Of a DNA stretch of 64,000 nt, positions 52,444 through 63,854 are shown piece after piece. Below the pieces are notes generated by a model that was not told the DNA's origin, ran no database searches, and worked only from the letters and a program-made list of their open reading frames with translations. Each line of letters starts with the position of its first letter. Position 1 is the first letter of the stretch. Made by a program: the position numbers and the translations under genes. The stretch is from Flaveria trinervia (lineage: Eukaryota > Streptophyta > Magnoliopsida > Asterales > Asteraceae). The stretch lies in NCBI GenBank assembly GCA_025506515.1, contig CM046442.1:65798438-65862437 (forward strand), in the 5' to 3' direction.

Positions 52444-53847
52444 ATGGCTGGTGGTAGATCATCTAAAGCTTCATGTGGTGGAAGTCATGGTGCTGAACCA
52501 CAGGTCACGAGAGGAAGGCCTAGAGCCAAAAAAGTGGTTCATGAAGAACCAGAGACCCCTCATCCAGAGGGTCGTGATGATAATGCTAATCTGAGAGCCT
52601 TATTGAAGGATGTGGTTGTGGAGGAAGTGCATCATGTCATGCAGACGATCTTACCATCCTTGGTGACCGAAGTTATCAAGGTTGTCAAGGAAGGAGAAAG
52701 GAAGGAAAGAAGTAGACCTACGGGCGAAAGGAGAAAGCCCGAAACTGAGACGGTTCTATGTGATGATGAAGAAGAAAAGCCTACGCTGGAGGTGGCACAA
52801 GGCTGTAACTATGGGGTGTTTCAATGATGCAAGCCCCCTACTTTTGATGGTAACAGCACTGCTGCTGTTGGTCACCGGTGGGTGAGAGAAATGGAAGTTG
52901 TTCTAAATATCAGCGAGGGTCGAGAAGACCAGAAAGTGAAGTTTGCCGCCCACTATTTCGTGGACTCAACTTTATATTAATGGGACAATATTGTCCAAGC
53001 TGAGGGTAGTCGGGCTATTGGGCAAATGAGGTGGTCCGAACTGAAAAAGTTGGTAATTTAGGAGTTCTATCCTCACAGGGAAATGGATAAGGTGGAAAGA
53101 GAGTACACTACCAAGTTCAATGAGATGGCACGTCTGGTGCTGGCCCAAGTGACGCCTTTGTCACAAAAGATTAACAGGTACATTTAGGGTCTGCCGGCGG
53201 ATATCCGTAGGCATATGATCGCTGCCCGACCAAGCATGTTTAGGTTGGTGGTGGATTTGGCAGGGAGGTTGTATGATGAGAGAACTGTGGTGGTGATCGA
53301 AGGTAGCAAGAAAGGTTATAGTGATCAGAATTAGAATGGAAAGAGGTTTAGTCGGGGTGGTGCCTCGATGAGTAACAAGAAAGCATGGTTGGATGACTGT
53401 CATGTGGTCAGATCTGGTGCGACGTCGAAGATGTGTGGTAGATATGGGAAGGAGCATGATGGAGAATGTAGGCTGGGATCAAACTTATGCTTCAAATGTG
53501 GGAAGATGGGGCATATAGCAAAGGAATGTCGTATGTTCCGATGTTTTAACTATGGCGTGGAGGGCCACAAGAGAAGAGATTGTAAAAATCTGAGGGCTGA
53601 GGGTTCTAGGGTGAAGAATACCGGAGGTGAAGGACCGAGGGCAAGTCCTAGAGTATTCACAATGACGCAGGAGGAGGCTACGACAGACCCTGATGTCGGG
53701 TCAGGTATGTTTCTAGTAAACCAAACTTTAGCCTCTGTGTTATTCGATTCTGGTGCTAGTAAAAGTTTTATTTCTACTACTTTCTGTGCTAAACTGCCTG
53801 TTAGTAGTAAGGATATAGATGAGCCCTTCAATGTACAAATCCCATAG
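52444..53847 (+). pseudogene. gypsy gag and protease of G
   Basis: The start is taken at ATG 52444 (MAGGRSSKASCGG); a longer frame opens at 52402. One reading frame carries the whole region but is broken by in-frame stops near 52825, 52978, 53059, 53186 and 53332. Motifs: PPTFDGN near 52845, FYPHREMDKVEREY (capsid, 53070), three Cys/His clusters at about 53430-53582 of which CFKCGKMGHIAKEC is a complete knuckle and CFNYGVEGHKRRDC has lost one Cys, and VLFDSGASKSFIS (53740) with the Asp-Ser-Gly protease site. The many stops without frameshifts suggest point-mutation decay. Confidence 0.87.
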
Positions 53848-54813
53848 GTAAGTCTACCAGGATATCTGAGGTGATAAAAGGATGTGATGTGGAATTGGAA
53901 GGTCATAAGTTTCCGGTTAGACCGTTCGTAATGACCTTAGGTGGTTTTGATATGGTTCTTAGGATGGATTGGTTGGCGGACTACGAGGGAAACATTGTGT
54001 GTCACAAGAAGATGATTTGTTTGACAGCGCCTGACGGGAGTTCGGTAACGGTTTATGGTGATCTGGTCATGATGATTCCGAAAGTGATCTCAATGGCGGT
54101 GGCGGGAAAGTGCTTGAGGCGTGGATGTAGCGCCTACTTGGCTTATGTAAACGATGTGGAAACACCAACACCACAACAGTCTGATGTACCGGTTGTGTGA
54201 GACTTTCCAGACGTCTTCCCAGAAGACTTACCAGGAGTGCCACCTGACCAAGAGATCGAGTTCCAGATTGATTTGATATTGGGTGCCCAACGTGTCGCCA
54301 AGGCACCGTATCGGTTGGCTCCTACTGAGATGAAAGAATTGATGGAGAAATTGCAAGAGCTGCTTGATAAGGGGTTCATTAGACCGAGTATCTCTCCTTG
54401 GGGTGCCCCGGTCTTATTCGTAAAGAAGAAAGATGGTAGTATGAGGATGTGTATTGACTACTGTGAGCTGAATAAGTTGACGATAAAGAACCGATACCCT
54501 TACCAAGAATTGACAATTTGTTTGATCAGCTACAAGGTGCCAGTTGGTTCTCAACGATAGATCTTCGATCGGGCTACCATCAGTTAAAAGTGAAAGAGTA
54601 GGATGTCCCTAGAATAGCTTTTCACACGCGTTATGGTCATTACGAGTTTCTTGTCATGTCATTTGGTTTGACCAATGCGCCAGCTACTTTTATGGATCTG
54701 ATGAATCGAGTGTGTCGGCCGATGTTGGATAAGTTAGTGATTGTGTTTATTGATGATATCCTGATTTATTCGAAGAGCGAGTTTGAGCATGCCAGTCACA
54801 TTAGGGGCGTTTT
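53848..54813 (+). pseudogene. gypsy protease end and truncated RT of G
   Basis: After a frameshift near 53850 come GCDVELEGHKFPVRPFVM and MDWLADYEGNIVCHKK (end of protease), then the RT approach DFPDVFPEDLPGVPP. The RT includes ISPWGAPVLFVKKKDGSMRM, IDLRSGYHQLKVKE, FGLTNAPATFMDLMN and VFIDDILIYSKSEFEH, where IDD holds the catalytic Asp pair of gypsy RT. Breaks are a stop at 54198, a shift near 54515 and a stop near 54600. At 54813 the gene is cut by a copia LTR; connection, RNase H and integrase are missing from the window. Confidence 0.88.
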
Positions 54814-55051
54814 TGTTGGATCTTGTATGCCAAGACACATACAAGATTGATGTGGTTAGTACATTATAGTCCAAGTCCGGTCATACCCAATAACAAGCTA
54901 AATAAACACCAATATATGTTTATTTGTTGATGAGATTATACAAATAAATATTGACACCAATTTAGAAAATGGGTTTTCTAAAATGTTGCTTTTGTAATTG
55001 AACAACATTATATATATATATATATAATTTGTTCATGAGAAATTTATTTGT
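54814..55051 (+). repeat. plus-strand copia LTR head, truncated
   Basis: Starts TGTTGGATCTTGTATGCC and matches the first 240 or so bases of the C6-family LTR (compare the reverse complement of 63119-62880), with a (TA)n run at about 55011-55026. It entered the gypsy RT after GTTTT at 54809-54813. It stops where the minus-strand LTR of C6 begins; the rest is not found to the right of C6. Confidence 0.8.
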
Positions 55052-55983
55052 TGAAGGGTTTGTTAGAAGATAAAACCAAGTTTAACCTCTTAAACTTTCA
55101 GAAAAACGCAGCGGATATATATATATATATTTTAAAACATGATTATTAAGCTGAAATTTCATGTTTTTATGGTGACATATATATGAATGAAACAAACCCA
55201 AAACAAAAGGATCATTATATGTGAATAAGCAAGCTATGAACATATGTAAATGTACATAAAATCACAGCTACAATGAGCTGTGAAAAACTACCTTTCAGCA
55301 GCTCAAAATCGATCAAGAAGAGGATGTATGATGCTTAAAATTCGGCCAAGGCTCCAAAGAAAGGACCCCTCAAGCTTGTATACCCCAAGCTAATATGCAA
55401 GAACCTCTTCTTATTAGGGAGATGAACACCAAGTGACTCCAAATCCTCTCAAAAACTGCTGGAAACCGAGAACCTTTTGAGAGAAAAGTGAGCTGCTAAT
55501 TTTGATTGCATGTGTGTATCTTGAGATGTTGAGTGTAAGACTAGTTATTGAGGTTCATATGTTTTCAAGAAAGAAAAACTCTCATTGGAGAGGATGGGGC
55601 GGCCAAAAATTGGTCTCTAGACCAAAGTTTCCCCAAAACATTATAAACCAATTTATAAATTAGTCCCTTGTAAGTTTGTACAATTAACCTTTTTATTGTA
55701 TAACTTATACACTCTTTTATTACTTAATGTTATCTAACTAACATAAATAACACTAAGTAATGTTCTTGAACAAAAGTATCCTAATAAGTTGTTCCATCTC
55801 AGATGCAACTTATTTAGAAAACCCATTTTCTAAATTTGGTGTTATTATTTAATTGCATGATCATATCATCCATTGAATAATTGTCGGTGATTGCAAAGCT
55901 TGTCATTGGGTATAACCCGACTTGGATCATGACATACTAATCACATCAATGTTCTATGTGTCTTGGGCATATAGAATCCAACA
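55052..55983 (-). repeat. 3' LTR of C6
   Basis: 932 bp; on the element strand TGTTGGATTC to AACCCTTCA. Similar to the LTRs of element A (572-1499, 3215-4131) and to 62172-63119. A (TA)n run stands near 55115-55132. Confidence 0.88.
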
Positions 55984-56771
55984 ATCTCCCAGTTGCACAA
56001 GATTCATAGAAAAATGATGCAAGCAGTAAATACCGCCTAACAATGGTTTACTACCCTTAACACGCATGACTTATAGCCATTCAATAACATCATCCCATTC
56101 AAGTATCCTACTTGAAATGATTTAGGTGAATTAATCATCTATCCTTTTGTTACAGATGTCATGTTAGATTCAAGGACACAGAGTGATCATTCCTTGTTGA
56201 TTTAACTTATCCAAGCCTTAGACATCTAACTCTCAACAAATAAGAGGAACAAATCCCATCTTCACTACATACGTTTCTCACAATCACCTTGTGTCACATC
56301 TGAACATAGTCTCATGTACTGTCCATTATTTCAGAACAGCAGATAACCAGGTCAAGGTATGACACTTGGTGAATATCAAAACCCAATATGTGTCTTAGAT
56401 CTGAGGATACCAAATGATATTTGCCTTTACTCAAATTTACTTATGATCAATCAATAAGATTCCATGTAGTAAAGTTTGAGTTGCGGGTTAGTCCAATATT
56501 TGTATCCCACAAATATCTATGAACCTTGGTAGCAACCCATTGCTCTATATTCATCCATATGAATATCAACCAATCCAAGTTCATAATAATCTTACCCTCA
56601 CACTTTTTCCCACAAGTCTGAACGACTACGGACATTTAGAGTAAGCAATTTACTCATGGATTAAACATGCTAAATTGGAATATTAATTAAAACATTATAA
56701 CCAAATAATTGTATTCAAATAATAAAGAGTTCCACATATCCAAATACAAATTTACAGATCAAATCCAATCA
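55984..56771 (-). other. polypurine tract and 3' untranslated region of C6
   Basis: On the element strand CAACTGGGAGAT touches the 3' LTR as polypurine tract. The preceding 0.65 kb is non-coding and is the inverted counterpart of 1-571 and 2643-3214 in element A. An apparent 62-residue ORF at 56447-56635 lies inside this conserved non-coding segment and is not a gene. Confidence 0.75.
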
Positions 56772-58600
56772 CTAGAATATCAAGTCCCATGGCACAAGTA
56801 TGACCTTCATGCTTTGCCTTTTCAAGGAGCTTCGTGAGAGGATCCGCAATGTTCTGATCCGTGTGAACTTTGCGAATACATATCTTCCCTTTTCAACTTC
56901 ATCTTGTATGTAGTTGAATCTCCGCTCAATGTGCCTAGTCTTTTGATGAGCACGAGGTTCCTTGATTTGAGCAATCGCACCCTCATTATCACAAAAGATC
57001 TCTAGGGGGTCCTGAATGGAAGGGACAACCCCCAGATTAGCAATGAATTTCTTCAACCATGCAGCTTCTTGAGCTGCCAATGAGGCGGCGACGTATTCTG
57101 ATTCTGTAGTTGATAGAGCCACCACATCCTGTTTGGAGCTCTTCCAAGAGACCGCTCCTCCATTCAGAATGAAAATATATCCCGACTGTGACCGTGAATC
57201 ATCACGATCTGTTTGGAAACTCGCATCCGTGTAACCTTTTATAACGAGTTCCTCATCACCAGATCCATAGATTAGGAACATATCTTTTGTCCTCCTTAGG
57301 TACTTAAGTATGTTCTTAACAACCATCCAATGACTGTTTCCAGGATTTTGCTGGTATCGGCTTGTAATGCTTAAGGCGCATGACACGTCCTGTCTAGTGC
57401 ATATCATTGCATACATGATGGATCCAATAGCAGATGCGTATGGTATTGCCTTCATTTTATCTTGCTCATCCTTTGAGCTAGGACATTGAGTCGTACTCAA
57501 TATCGTTCCTCTTTGAATAGGTACCGTACCTTTCTTAGAGTTCTCCATCTTGAACCTTTTCAAGATTTTATCAATGTATGCGCTTTGATTTAAACCAATC
57601 AACCGCATTGATCTATCCCTATAGATCTTTATTCCCAGAATATAGGCGGCCTCACCAAGATCCTTGATGGAAAAACAACTTCCAAGTGAGGTTTTTACAC
57701 CTTCGAAGGTTGGAATGTCATTTCCAAATAGTAGTATGTCATCAACATATAATACTAGGAAAGTGATGATGCTTCCACTAGCTTTCTTATATACACAAGC
57801 TTCATCAGCGTTCTTGATGAATCCAAATTTGATTACTTATTCATCAAAATGGTGATTCCAACTTCTCGATGCTTGTTTCAATCCATAGATTGATTTCTTT
57901 AACTTGCATACTTTATCAGGATGTTTTGGATCGACAAAACTTCAGGCTGAACCATATAGACATCTTCTTCAAGATATCCATTTAGGAAAGCGGTTTTGAC
58001 ATCCATTTGCCAAATCTCATAATCATAATGAGCAGCTATGGCAAACAATATCCTTATAGACTTTAGCATCGCAACAGGTGAGAAGGTTTCATCATAATTA
58101 ACCCCTTGAGTTTGAGTGAAACCTTTTGCTACAAGTCTAGCCTTATAAGTATCCAAGTTTCCATGCATATCGGTTTTCTTCTTGAAAACCCACTTACTTC
58201 CAACTACTTTGGAGTTAAGAGGTGGTACAACCAAGTCCCATACTTGATTGTCATACATGGATTTCATCTCAACGTTCATGGCTTCAAGCCATTTGTCACA
58301 ATCCAAATTGGACATTGCATCACGATAGGTGGTTGGTTCATCGGAATTTACCACATAGCATCCATCTACGAACAATCCATATCTTTTAGGTGGATTACTA
58401 ATTCTACTAGATCTGCGAACGTTTTGTGTATATTGATCAACCACTTGATCATCCTCAACATCCTCATGTTGAGTGCTAGTTTCAACCAAACGTGCATCGG
58501 GTTGTGGTTCTTGATCCTCCTCAAGATCCATTGTTCTACTGCTAGTTTCTTCCATAAGGAACTTTGCTTTTAAGAACTCATCCTTTCTAGCAACAAACAC
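56772..58600 (-). pseudogene. RT and RNase H of C6
   Basis: 58600-57899 is open for 233 residues: an acidic linker, RRSSRISNPPKRYG, WLEAMNVEMKSMYDNQVW, KWVFKKKTDMHGN and IWQMDVKTAFLNGYLEEDVY with a palm Asp. The frame then breaks; LYVDDILLFGND follows near 57745 with YVDD intact. From 57608 to 56772 a 278-residue stretch holds the RT end and RNase H: GYTDASFQTD, STTESEYVAAS, FCDNEGAIAQ and HQKTRHIERRFNYIQDEV. RNase H acidic residues are present. Breaks near 57900 and 57610-57660 prevent a continuous product. This is the reference for reading the remnant at 1500-2440. Confidence 0.88.
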
Positions 58601-59276
58601 CTTTGGTTCCAGGGATCATAGAAATAATATCCCATAGAATCTCTAGAATATCCAACAAAGATACACTTGGTGGATCGGACTTCCAATTTTTTTGGGGTGG
58701 GAGTCTTAACATAAGCCTCACAACCCCAGACCCTTAAGTATGATAGGGATGGAACTCTTCCATGCCATATCTCAAAAGGTGTCCTTTCCACCTTTTTGGT
58801 TGGGGCCATATTTAGAATATGGGCCACTGAGAGCAAAGTGAAACCTCAAAATGATAGAGGTAATGTGCTTCTAGCCATCATAGATCGGACCATATCCAAT
58901 AAGGTTTGATTCCTCCTCTCAGACACACCATTATGTTGTGGTGTTCCAGGTGGAGTGAGTTGTGAGACAATCCCACAACTCCTAAGATGCGGAGAACTTT
59001 AATCGACTTGTTGAGTTGATTTTGTACTTCATTTTGAAAGAACTTGAACATTTCAAAACCTTCATCTTTGTGTCTTAACAGGTACACATACCCATAGCGA
59101 CTATAATCGTTGGTAAAGGTAATGAAGTATCTTTCACCATTCCTAGCCATTGGCTTAAAAGAACCACATACATCCGAATGTATGATTCCTAACAAATCTT
59201 TTGCCCTTTCGTTAGTCCTACTAAAGGGTGCCTTAGTCATTTTACCATGTAAACAAGACTCACACACATCAAATGA
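58570..59276 (-). pseudogene. integrase of C6, catalytic block deleted
   Basis: CESCLHGKMTKAPFS (zinc head), IHSDVCGSFKPMARNGERYF with the first Asp, and TFTNDYSRYGYVYLLRHKDE are clear (59267-59050). After KSIKVLR the expected block with Ser-Asp-x-Gly-Gly-Glu is absent: the sequence jumps to HLRSCGIVSQLTPPGTPQHNGV, so about 14 residues including the second catalytic Asp are deleted near 58995, with a frame change. The Glu block SERRNQTLLDMVRSMMA is still readable. The C-terminal part, PFEIWHGRVPSLSYLRVWGC and KCIFVGYSRDSMGYYFYD, runs to 58570. Confidence 0.85.
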
Positions 59277-59863
59277 ATCAATTCACTTGTTTTTAAAAGA
59301 CCATTCTTTTGTAGTGTTTGAATTCTTTTCTTGTTTATATGACCAAGACGACAATGCCAAAGATAGGTATCACTCAAATCCAACTTGAGTTTCTTGGTGC
59401 TAGTTTTGTACAATGAACTATTTAAAGTATTTTCATGAACCAATTCATAAATACCATTAATGGGAATAGCTTTAAAGTAGAACATATCATTTAAAGAAAC
59501 ATGAATATCTTTTTCAACAAATGATAATACATATCCAAATTGTTTTAATAGGGCTACAAAAATAATATTCCTAGTCAAACTAGGAGCATACAAAACATTG
59601 TTCAAAATTACTTCCAAACCATTTGGAAGTTTCAAGATGTAGTCACCACGAGCTTCAACTTGAACTTTAGCCCCATTGCCCATGTAGAGGCTAACATCCC
59701 CTTTGTTGAAGTTACTACTTCTTTTGAACCCCTGCAACAAATTGCAAATGTTAGCTCCACATTCGGTATCTAATACCCATGTGTTAAAAGGTGTCATGTT
59801 TAAATCAATATGGATCATGTAAATTGTACCTGAGGTTTGCCCAGCATCCCTCTTTGCTTTCAA
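59237..59863 (-). pseudogene. protease and pre-integrase region of C6
   Basis: An open stretch of 208 residues. TWVLDTECGANIC stands where copia protease has the Asp-Thr-Gly triad; here Gly is replaced by Glu (DTE), which should abolish activity. LKQFGYVLSFVEKDIHVSL follows, then TYLWHCRLGHINKKRIQTL, the pre-integrase signature (59330-59380). The frame shifts near 59240 into the integrase head. Confidence 0.85.
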
Positions 59864-60722
59864 CTCTTGGAGATGGACAGGACAATTTCTTGCCCAATAT
59901 CCAATCTCCCCACACTTGAAGCATGGGTCATTTGTAGCAACCTTTTGCTTCTTCTCCTATGGTTTGGGTGGCACCCTTACCACCCCTTTCCCTTTTCCCC
60001 ATAGGGGTCCCTTGCCCTTGGCAACCTTTGCCTTGGGTGTGGGATGAGGCCTTTTCTTGTTCCCACCTTCATTGATGGTGAGAACGGGTAAAACCCTTTT
60101 ACCCATGGCCGCCTCGGCCGTTTTGAGCATTGAGCGAAGCTCACCAATGCTTTTGTCCTAAGCATTCATGTTGTAGTTCAACATGAATGTCTCAAACTTC
60201 TTGGTAAGGCCATTGAGGATCAAATCCGTGCCCAATTCCTTCGAGACAGGACAATTAAGCCTTTCGAGGCGGTTAATGTGGCTTTTCATCTTAAGTACAT
60301 AAGATGAAACTGATTGGTTATCATCCATACGACATGCATGGAGTGCTCGAACCGTTTCGAAGCGCTAAACCCTCGCTTGCTGTTGGAACGTTTCCTTCAA
60401 CTGGGTTATCATGTCATAAGCTCCATGATGTTCATACTCCTTTTAGAGATCCAGAGTCTAGCTCGCCGGCATGAGACAAGACACTTGGACGGAGTCCTCA
60501 GTGTACTTCAGCCAATCGTTATAGGCCTCCTCATCATCCTCAGTTGGTTGATCGGGGATAGGGTCGTCTAAAATATATGATCATCTCTCTTGCTTGAGAA
60601 CGATTCTCAAGTTTTGATACCAATCAATGAAATTGTTATGATTTAGACCTTCCTTTTGGAGAAACGCTCGTAATGATTGGGCGGACGGATGAATTTTCAT
60701 GATTATCATTATTGGTGGCCAT
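59864..60722 (-). pseudogene. gag of C6
   Basis: ATG near 60722 (MATNNDNHENSS). After an early frameshift near 60660: NNFIDWYQNLRIVLKQER, AYDMITQLKETFQQQARV, ILNGLTKKFETFMLNYNMN, then a basic linker. The zinc knuckle near 59885-59928 reads CFKCGEIGYWARNC, so the His of CX2CX4HX4C is Tyr in this copy. TAG/TAA/TGA stops occur near 60575, 60475, 60440, 60370 and 60165. At about 270 codons it is the short gag typical of ordinary copia elements, unlike the long gag of C2-C4. Confidence 0.82.
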
Positions 60723-62156
60723 CTACAAAATTTAACAAAGATCTATTTTAGTATTTTCGATATTGCTATTTTTAATAATTAATGCCTTTTAAGGCCATTT
60801 TCATATTAAAATCTAGAACCCAACATTACATTTAAATTGTGGTTAGGTAACCTTTATCCCACGATTTAAATTAATAAGGTGGTGACGATTGACGGTTGCA
60901 ACCATTTGCAACTTCTTAAGGTATGGGATCGACTTTTAAACATCATATGTAAAGTCGGCATGTTAATCCCATCAACACCATTTGAAAACCATATTGTAGG
61001 TGATCCATTTAATATGGTTTGCAAATCAAGTTACCCAACTTGCACACACATGTGAGTTGACCAACATAAGTGGTTAGGTGACCTTTATCCCACCAATGTG
61101 GTATCCCCACCTTAAGTCACAAGTTCCCTCTAAATGGTTAGGTGACCTTTATCCCATTAAGAGTTTCCAAATGACTCAAGTGTTGTGCAAAAGGACGGTG
61201 TTAAACTTGTTGGTAAAGAATTTAAAGTTTTCATTAATTCTAGACTTTGAAAACTCTATGTACCTTGTAATTGCATGCTTACAAATGCTTGGTACTCTAT
61301 GGTTCTTTTAATAAAACACATTTTATTATGAAATCATTAATCCTTTTAATAACCATTTATTAACACTTAAATATTAAGAACCATTTTTTATTAGCTTGTT
61401 AAGATCATTTTTATTAAGATTGTTTATCATATCCAAATATCATATAATCATTCACAAAATCACAATCAAACAAGCATAATATAACAACCACATGTGCATA
61501 ACCATAGCTACTATTGTGACCACACTTGTTTGCCATCACAAGTGTGGTCATTTGGTCTTTGCTAAGGGTTTCCAAAAAACACAAAATAGAGATTACAATG
61601 GATCTTCCACTTGATGTCGCATCCGTATGCTTCAAGTCCACTTTGTGTCAACCTTTTGTGATTCCTTCCCAAGCATCTTCTTTTACAAAATATATATCCT
61701 AATACATATTTTTTAGTAAAAGAAAAATACTCCTAATCTATTATTACATCCCATTGAATAAATAGATAAATTACAAGCACAAAACTTTACAACCCAATTG
61801 AATGAATATAATCAAATAAATACATTCTTTCAAACCAAACAACACAAGGTCAAGCTAGGTTATGCACTATCAAATGAACAATAACAAACATCATACAATA
61901 AACAAAATAAACCCCATCAAACCCCAAATTTTCAGCCAACATAAATTGAAAATTAGGGTTTGTTTGTCCAAACAAACAACAGTCAAACATATCAACCAAT
62001 TGACATTCCTATCTTTCAAAGTTTAATCATAAGCATGAAGATATAACTTTGAAAGACAGGGTTTATTGAATCAACCAAAACAGCCTCTAATGAGTGATAA
62101 ACATCCTTTAAAACTGATTTTTAAAGGACAAGAACAAGCAAGCTATCCACATAACC
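60723..62156 (-). other. 5' leader of C6, non-coding
   Basis: About 1.43 kb between the primer site and gag. A word close to GGTTAGGTGACCTTTATCCC occurs three times on the plus strand (60841, 61072, 61136), with GTTACCCAACTTG variants between them. The remainder is A/T rich. No ORF is supported. Confidence 0.65.
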
Positions 62157-62170
62157 GGCTCCCGATGCCA
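62157..62170 (-). other. primer-binding site of C6 (initiator-Met type, degenerate)
   Basis: TGGCATCGGGAGCC on the element strand, one base inside the 5' LTR, against TGGTATCAGAGCC; it differs at three positions including one inserted base. Confidence 0.7.
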
Positions 62171-62171
62171 T

Positions 62172-63119
62172 TGAAGGGTTTGTTAGAAGATAAAATCAAA
62201 GTTTAACCTCTTAAAATTTCTGAAAAACGCAGCGGATATATATATTGAAACATGATTATAAAACTGAAAAATCATGTTCTTTAGGTGACAAATATATGTA
62301 TAAAACAAACCATATTACAAAGGATCAAATTATGTGAATAAGCAAGCTATGAAAACATAAAACGAGCATTATGGACAGCCATATAGAGGCTGCCATAAAC
62401 TACCTTTCAGCAGCTCAGAAGGGTTGAAATCTTTGAACATGATGATGGTTTTTGAGCAGCAATCCTTCAAGGTGGAGGACCTCAAGCGTTTAATACCCAC
62501 AAGGTCTTCAAACACCTAGCATGTTAGGAAGCTTGACACCAAGATCTACACCAAGGAACCTTCAAAACACGAAATTTTCAACCTCTTTTGAGCTGGGAAA
62601 ATCCGAAAATAGTCTAGCCTTGTAGAGAACTTGTGTTGCTTAAGTGTGTGTTAGAGAAGGTGAGATGATGGAAGAGTGTTCAAGTGAGTAACGTCACTCA
62701 AGAACCAAGACAAAAATGGGTGTTTCAAGGCCAAAGGCGGCCGAAATTGCCCATTTCAAATAGGTTTCCCACCCATTTCAAGTTTTATAAAATTAACTCT
62801 TTCAATCCCTTAAATTTATAAAATTAAAACCTATTTTAATTTTATAACATTAACACAATTTTATTTGTCATTATTTAACCAACTTAAATAATGAAACAAA
62901 TAAATATCTCATGAACAAATTATCCATATAATGTTGTTCTATCACAAAAGCAATAATTAGAAAACCCTAAATTGGTGTCAATATTTATTTCTATGATCTT
63001 ATCAACAAACAAATATTTATTGGTGTATGTTTGGCTTGTTATTGGGTATGACCAGACTTGGATCATAACGTACTAACCACATCAATCTTGTATGTGTCTT
63101 GGGCATATGAGGTCCAACA
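62172..63119 (-). repeat. 5' LTR of C6
   Basis: 948 bp; element strand TGTTGGACCTCATATGCC to AACCCTTCA. It aligns with 55052-55983 at both ends, but the middle (62380-62780) differs in many places, more than expected for an LTR pair made in one insertion event. Confidence 0.85.
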
Positions 63120-63836
63120 AACCTATATAATAAGTTCATAAATATGAATCAAAGATAAATAAACAACAAAGCATATATCATATTTCATTACTTCGTCACA
63201 TTACACATATGCAAGACATGAAAGACTTTTACATTTAAGCATATAAACTAGGAACATCATGTATCTACACTTGAGATACATATACTAAATCCTACAGCCG
63301 GCCATACTTTGAAGGCCAGCTGGATACAATTGACTAGTCACAAAAAAATCAATTGTAGAGTCAAAAGGCAGATTGCCTTGTGACTTGTGACTATGACATC
63401 CCATAGCTCACATCCTAATCTATTACAAAAAGAATAAAGTACATGAAGTAGAAAATTACAGACTCAAGACCTCAATGTATAGTTACTAAAAACATGGACC
63501 TTTTCACCAACTTATGAAAGTTGGTGACTTCACAGAGTTGCAGCAGAAAGGGGTCCAGCTTTATGTAAAGTACATCAGATAAAGCATGTATACTAAAAGT
63601 CTTTGGAAGAAATCTGTCTTCAAGTGTTGGCTTCAAAAGACTTTGTCTCTGAAGCTTTGGAAGACTTCATCTTTGGCTTCGGAACATATTGGTCTTGGCT
63701 TCGGAAGATTTCACAGTTAGAATATTTTTGTTGCATGTGTGAAACTTCCGAAGCATTCTTCTTCAATGCACTTGTGCATGCATGCAGGAGACCTTAAGTG
63801 TTTGAGTTACATCAGCCTTAACATGCATTCCTTACA
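63120..63836 (-). repeat. truncated minus-strand copia LTR
   Basis: On the minus strand an LTR start TGTAAGGAATGC at 63836 is preceded by TAGGGGGAGTT. The LTR is cut at 63120 by C6. Between 63600 and 63750 it carries the self-complementary words CTTCGGAAG and CTTCCGAAG among CTTTGG/CTTCGG variants, a third vocabulary of the same style as in C2/C3 and C4/S. The inner end of the LTR is not present, so the family cannot be named; the polypurine tract is of the C2/C3 type. Confidence 0.65.
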
Positions 63837-63849
63837 AACTCCCCCTAGG
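63837..63849 (-). other. polypurine tract before the 63836 LTR
   Basis: Element strand CCTAGGGGGAGTT, directly upstream of TGTAAGGAATGC. Confidence 0.7.
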
Positions 63850-63854
63850 CTAAT

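Larger units (their letters stand above)
4771..54813 (+). mobile_element. Ty3/gypsy element G, split by nested elements and truncated
   Basis: Element G has a 5' LTR beginning TGTAACGCCC at 4771 and ending GGGGCCTTACA at 52091, an iMet primer-binding site at 52095, gag, protease and the first part of RT. Its LTR is interrupted between 5919 and 50998 by element T with everything nested in T. The RT is cut at 54813 by a copia LTR; RNase H, integrase and the 3' LTR are not in the window. Without the insert the 5' LTR is about 2.24 kb, long for Ty3/gypsy but within the plant range. The chromovirus lineage cannot be tested because the integrase end is missing. Confidence 0.88.
55052..63119 (-). 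mobile_element. copia element C6 (family of element A)
   Basis: An 8.07 kb minus-strand element: 5' LTR (62172-63119), primer site, 1.4 kb leader, gag, protease, integrase, RT, RNase H, 3' untranslated region and 3' LTR (55052-55983). It has no eORF. LTRs are 948 and 932 bp with patchy divergence. Bases flanking the two ends do not match (TTTGT on the left, AACCT on the right), so the ends may come from different insertions joined by recombination. It is defective in every enzyme: protease DTE, integrase missing its second Asp, and frameshifts in gag and RT. Confidence 0.9.

Noticed and set aside
53161..53457. Minus-strand His/Pro-rich ORF
   Set aside because: Antisense shadow of the gypsy gag with its CCHC region.
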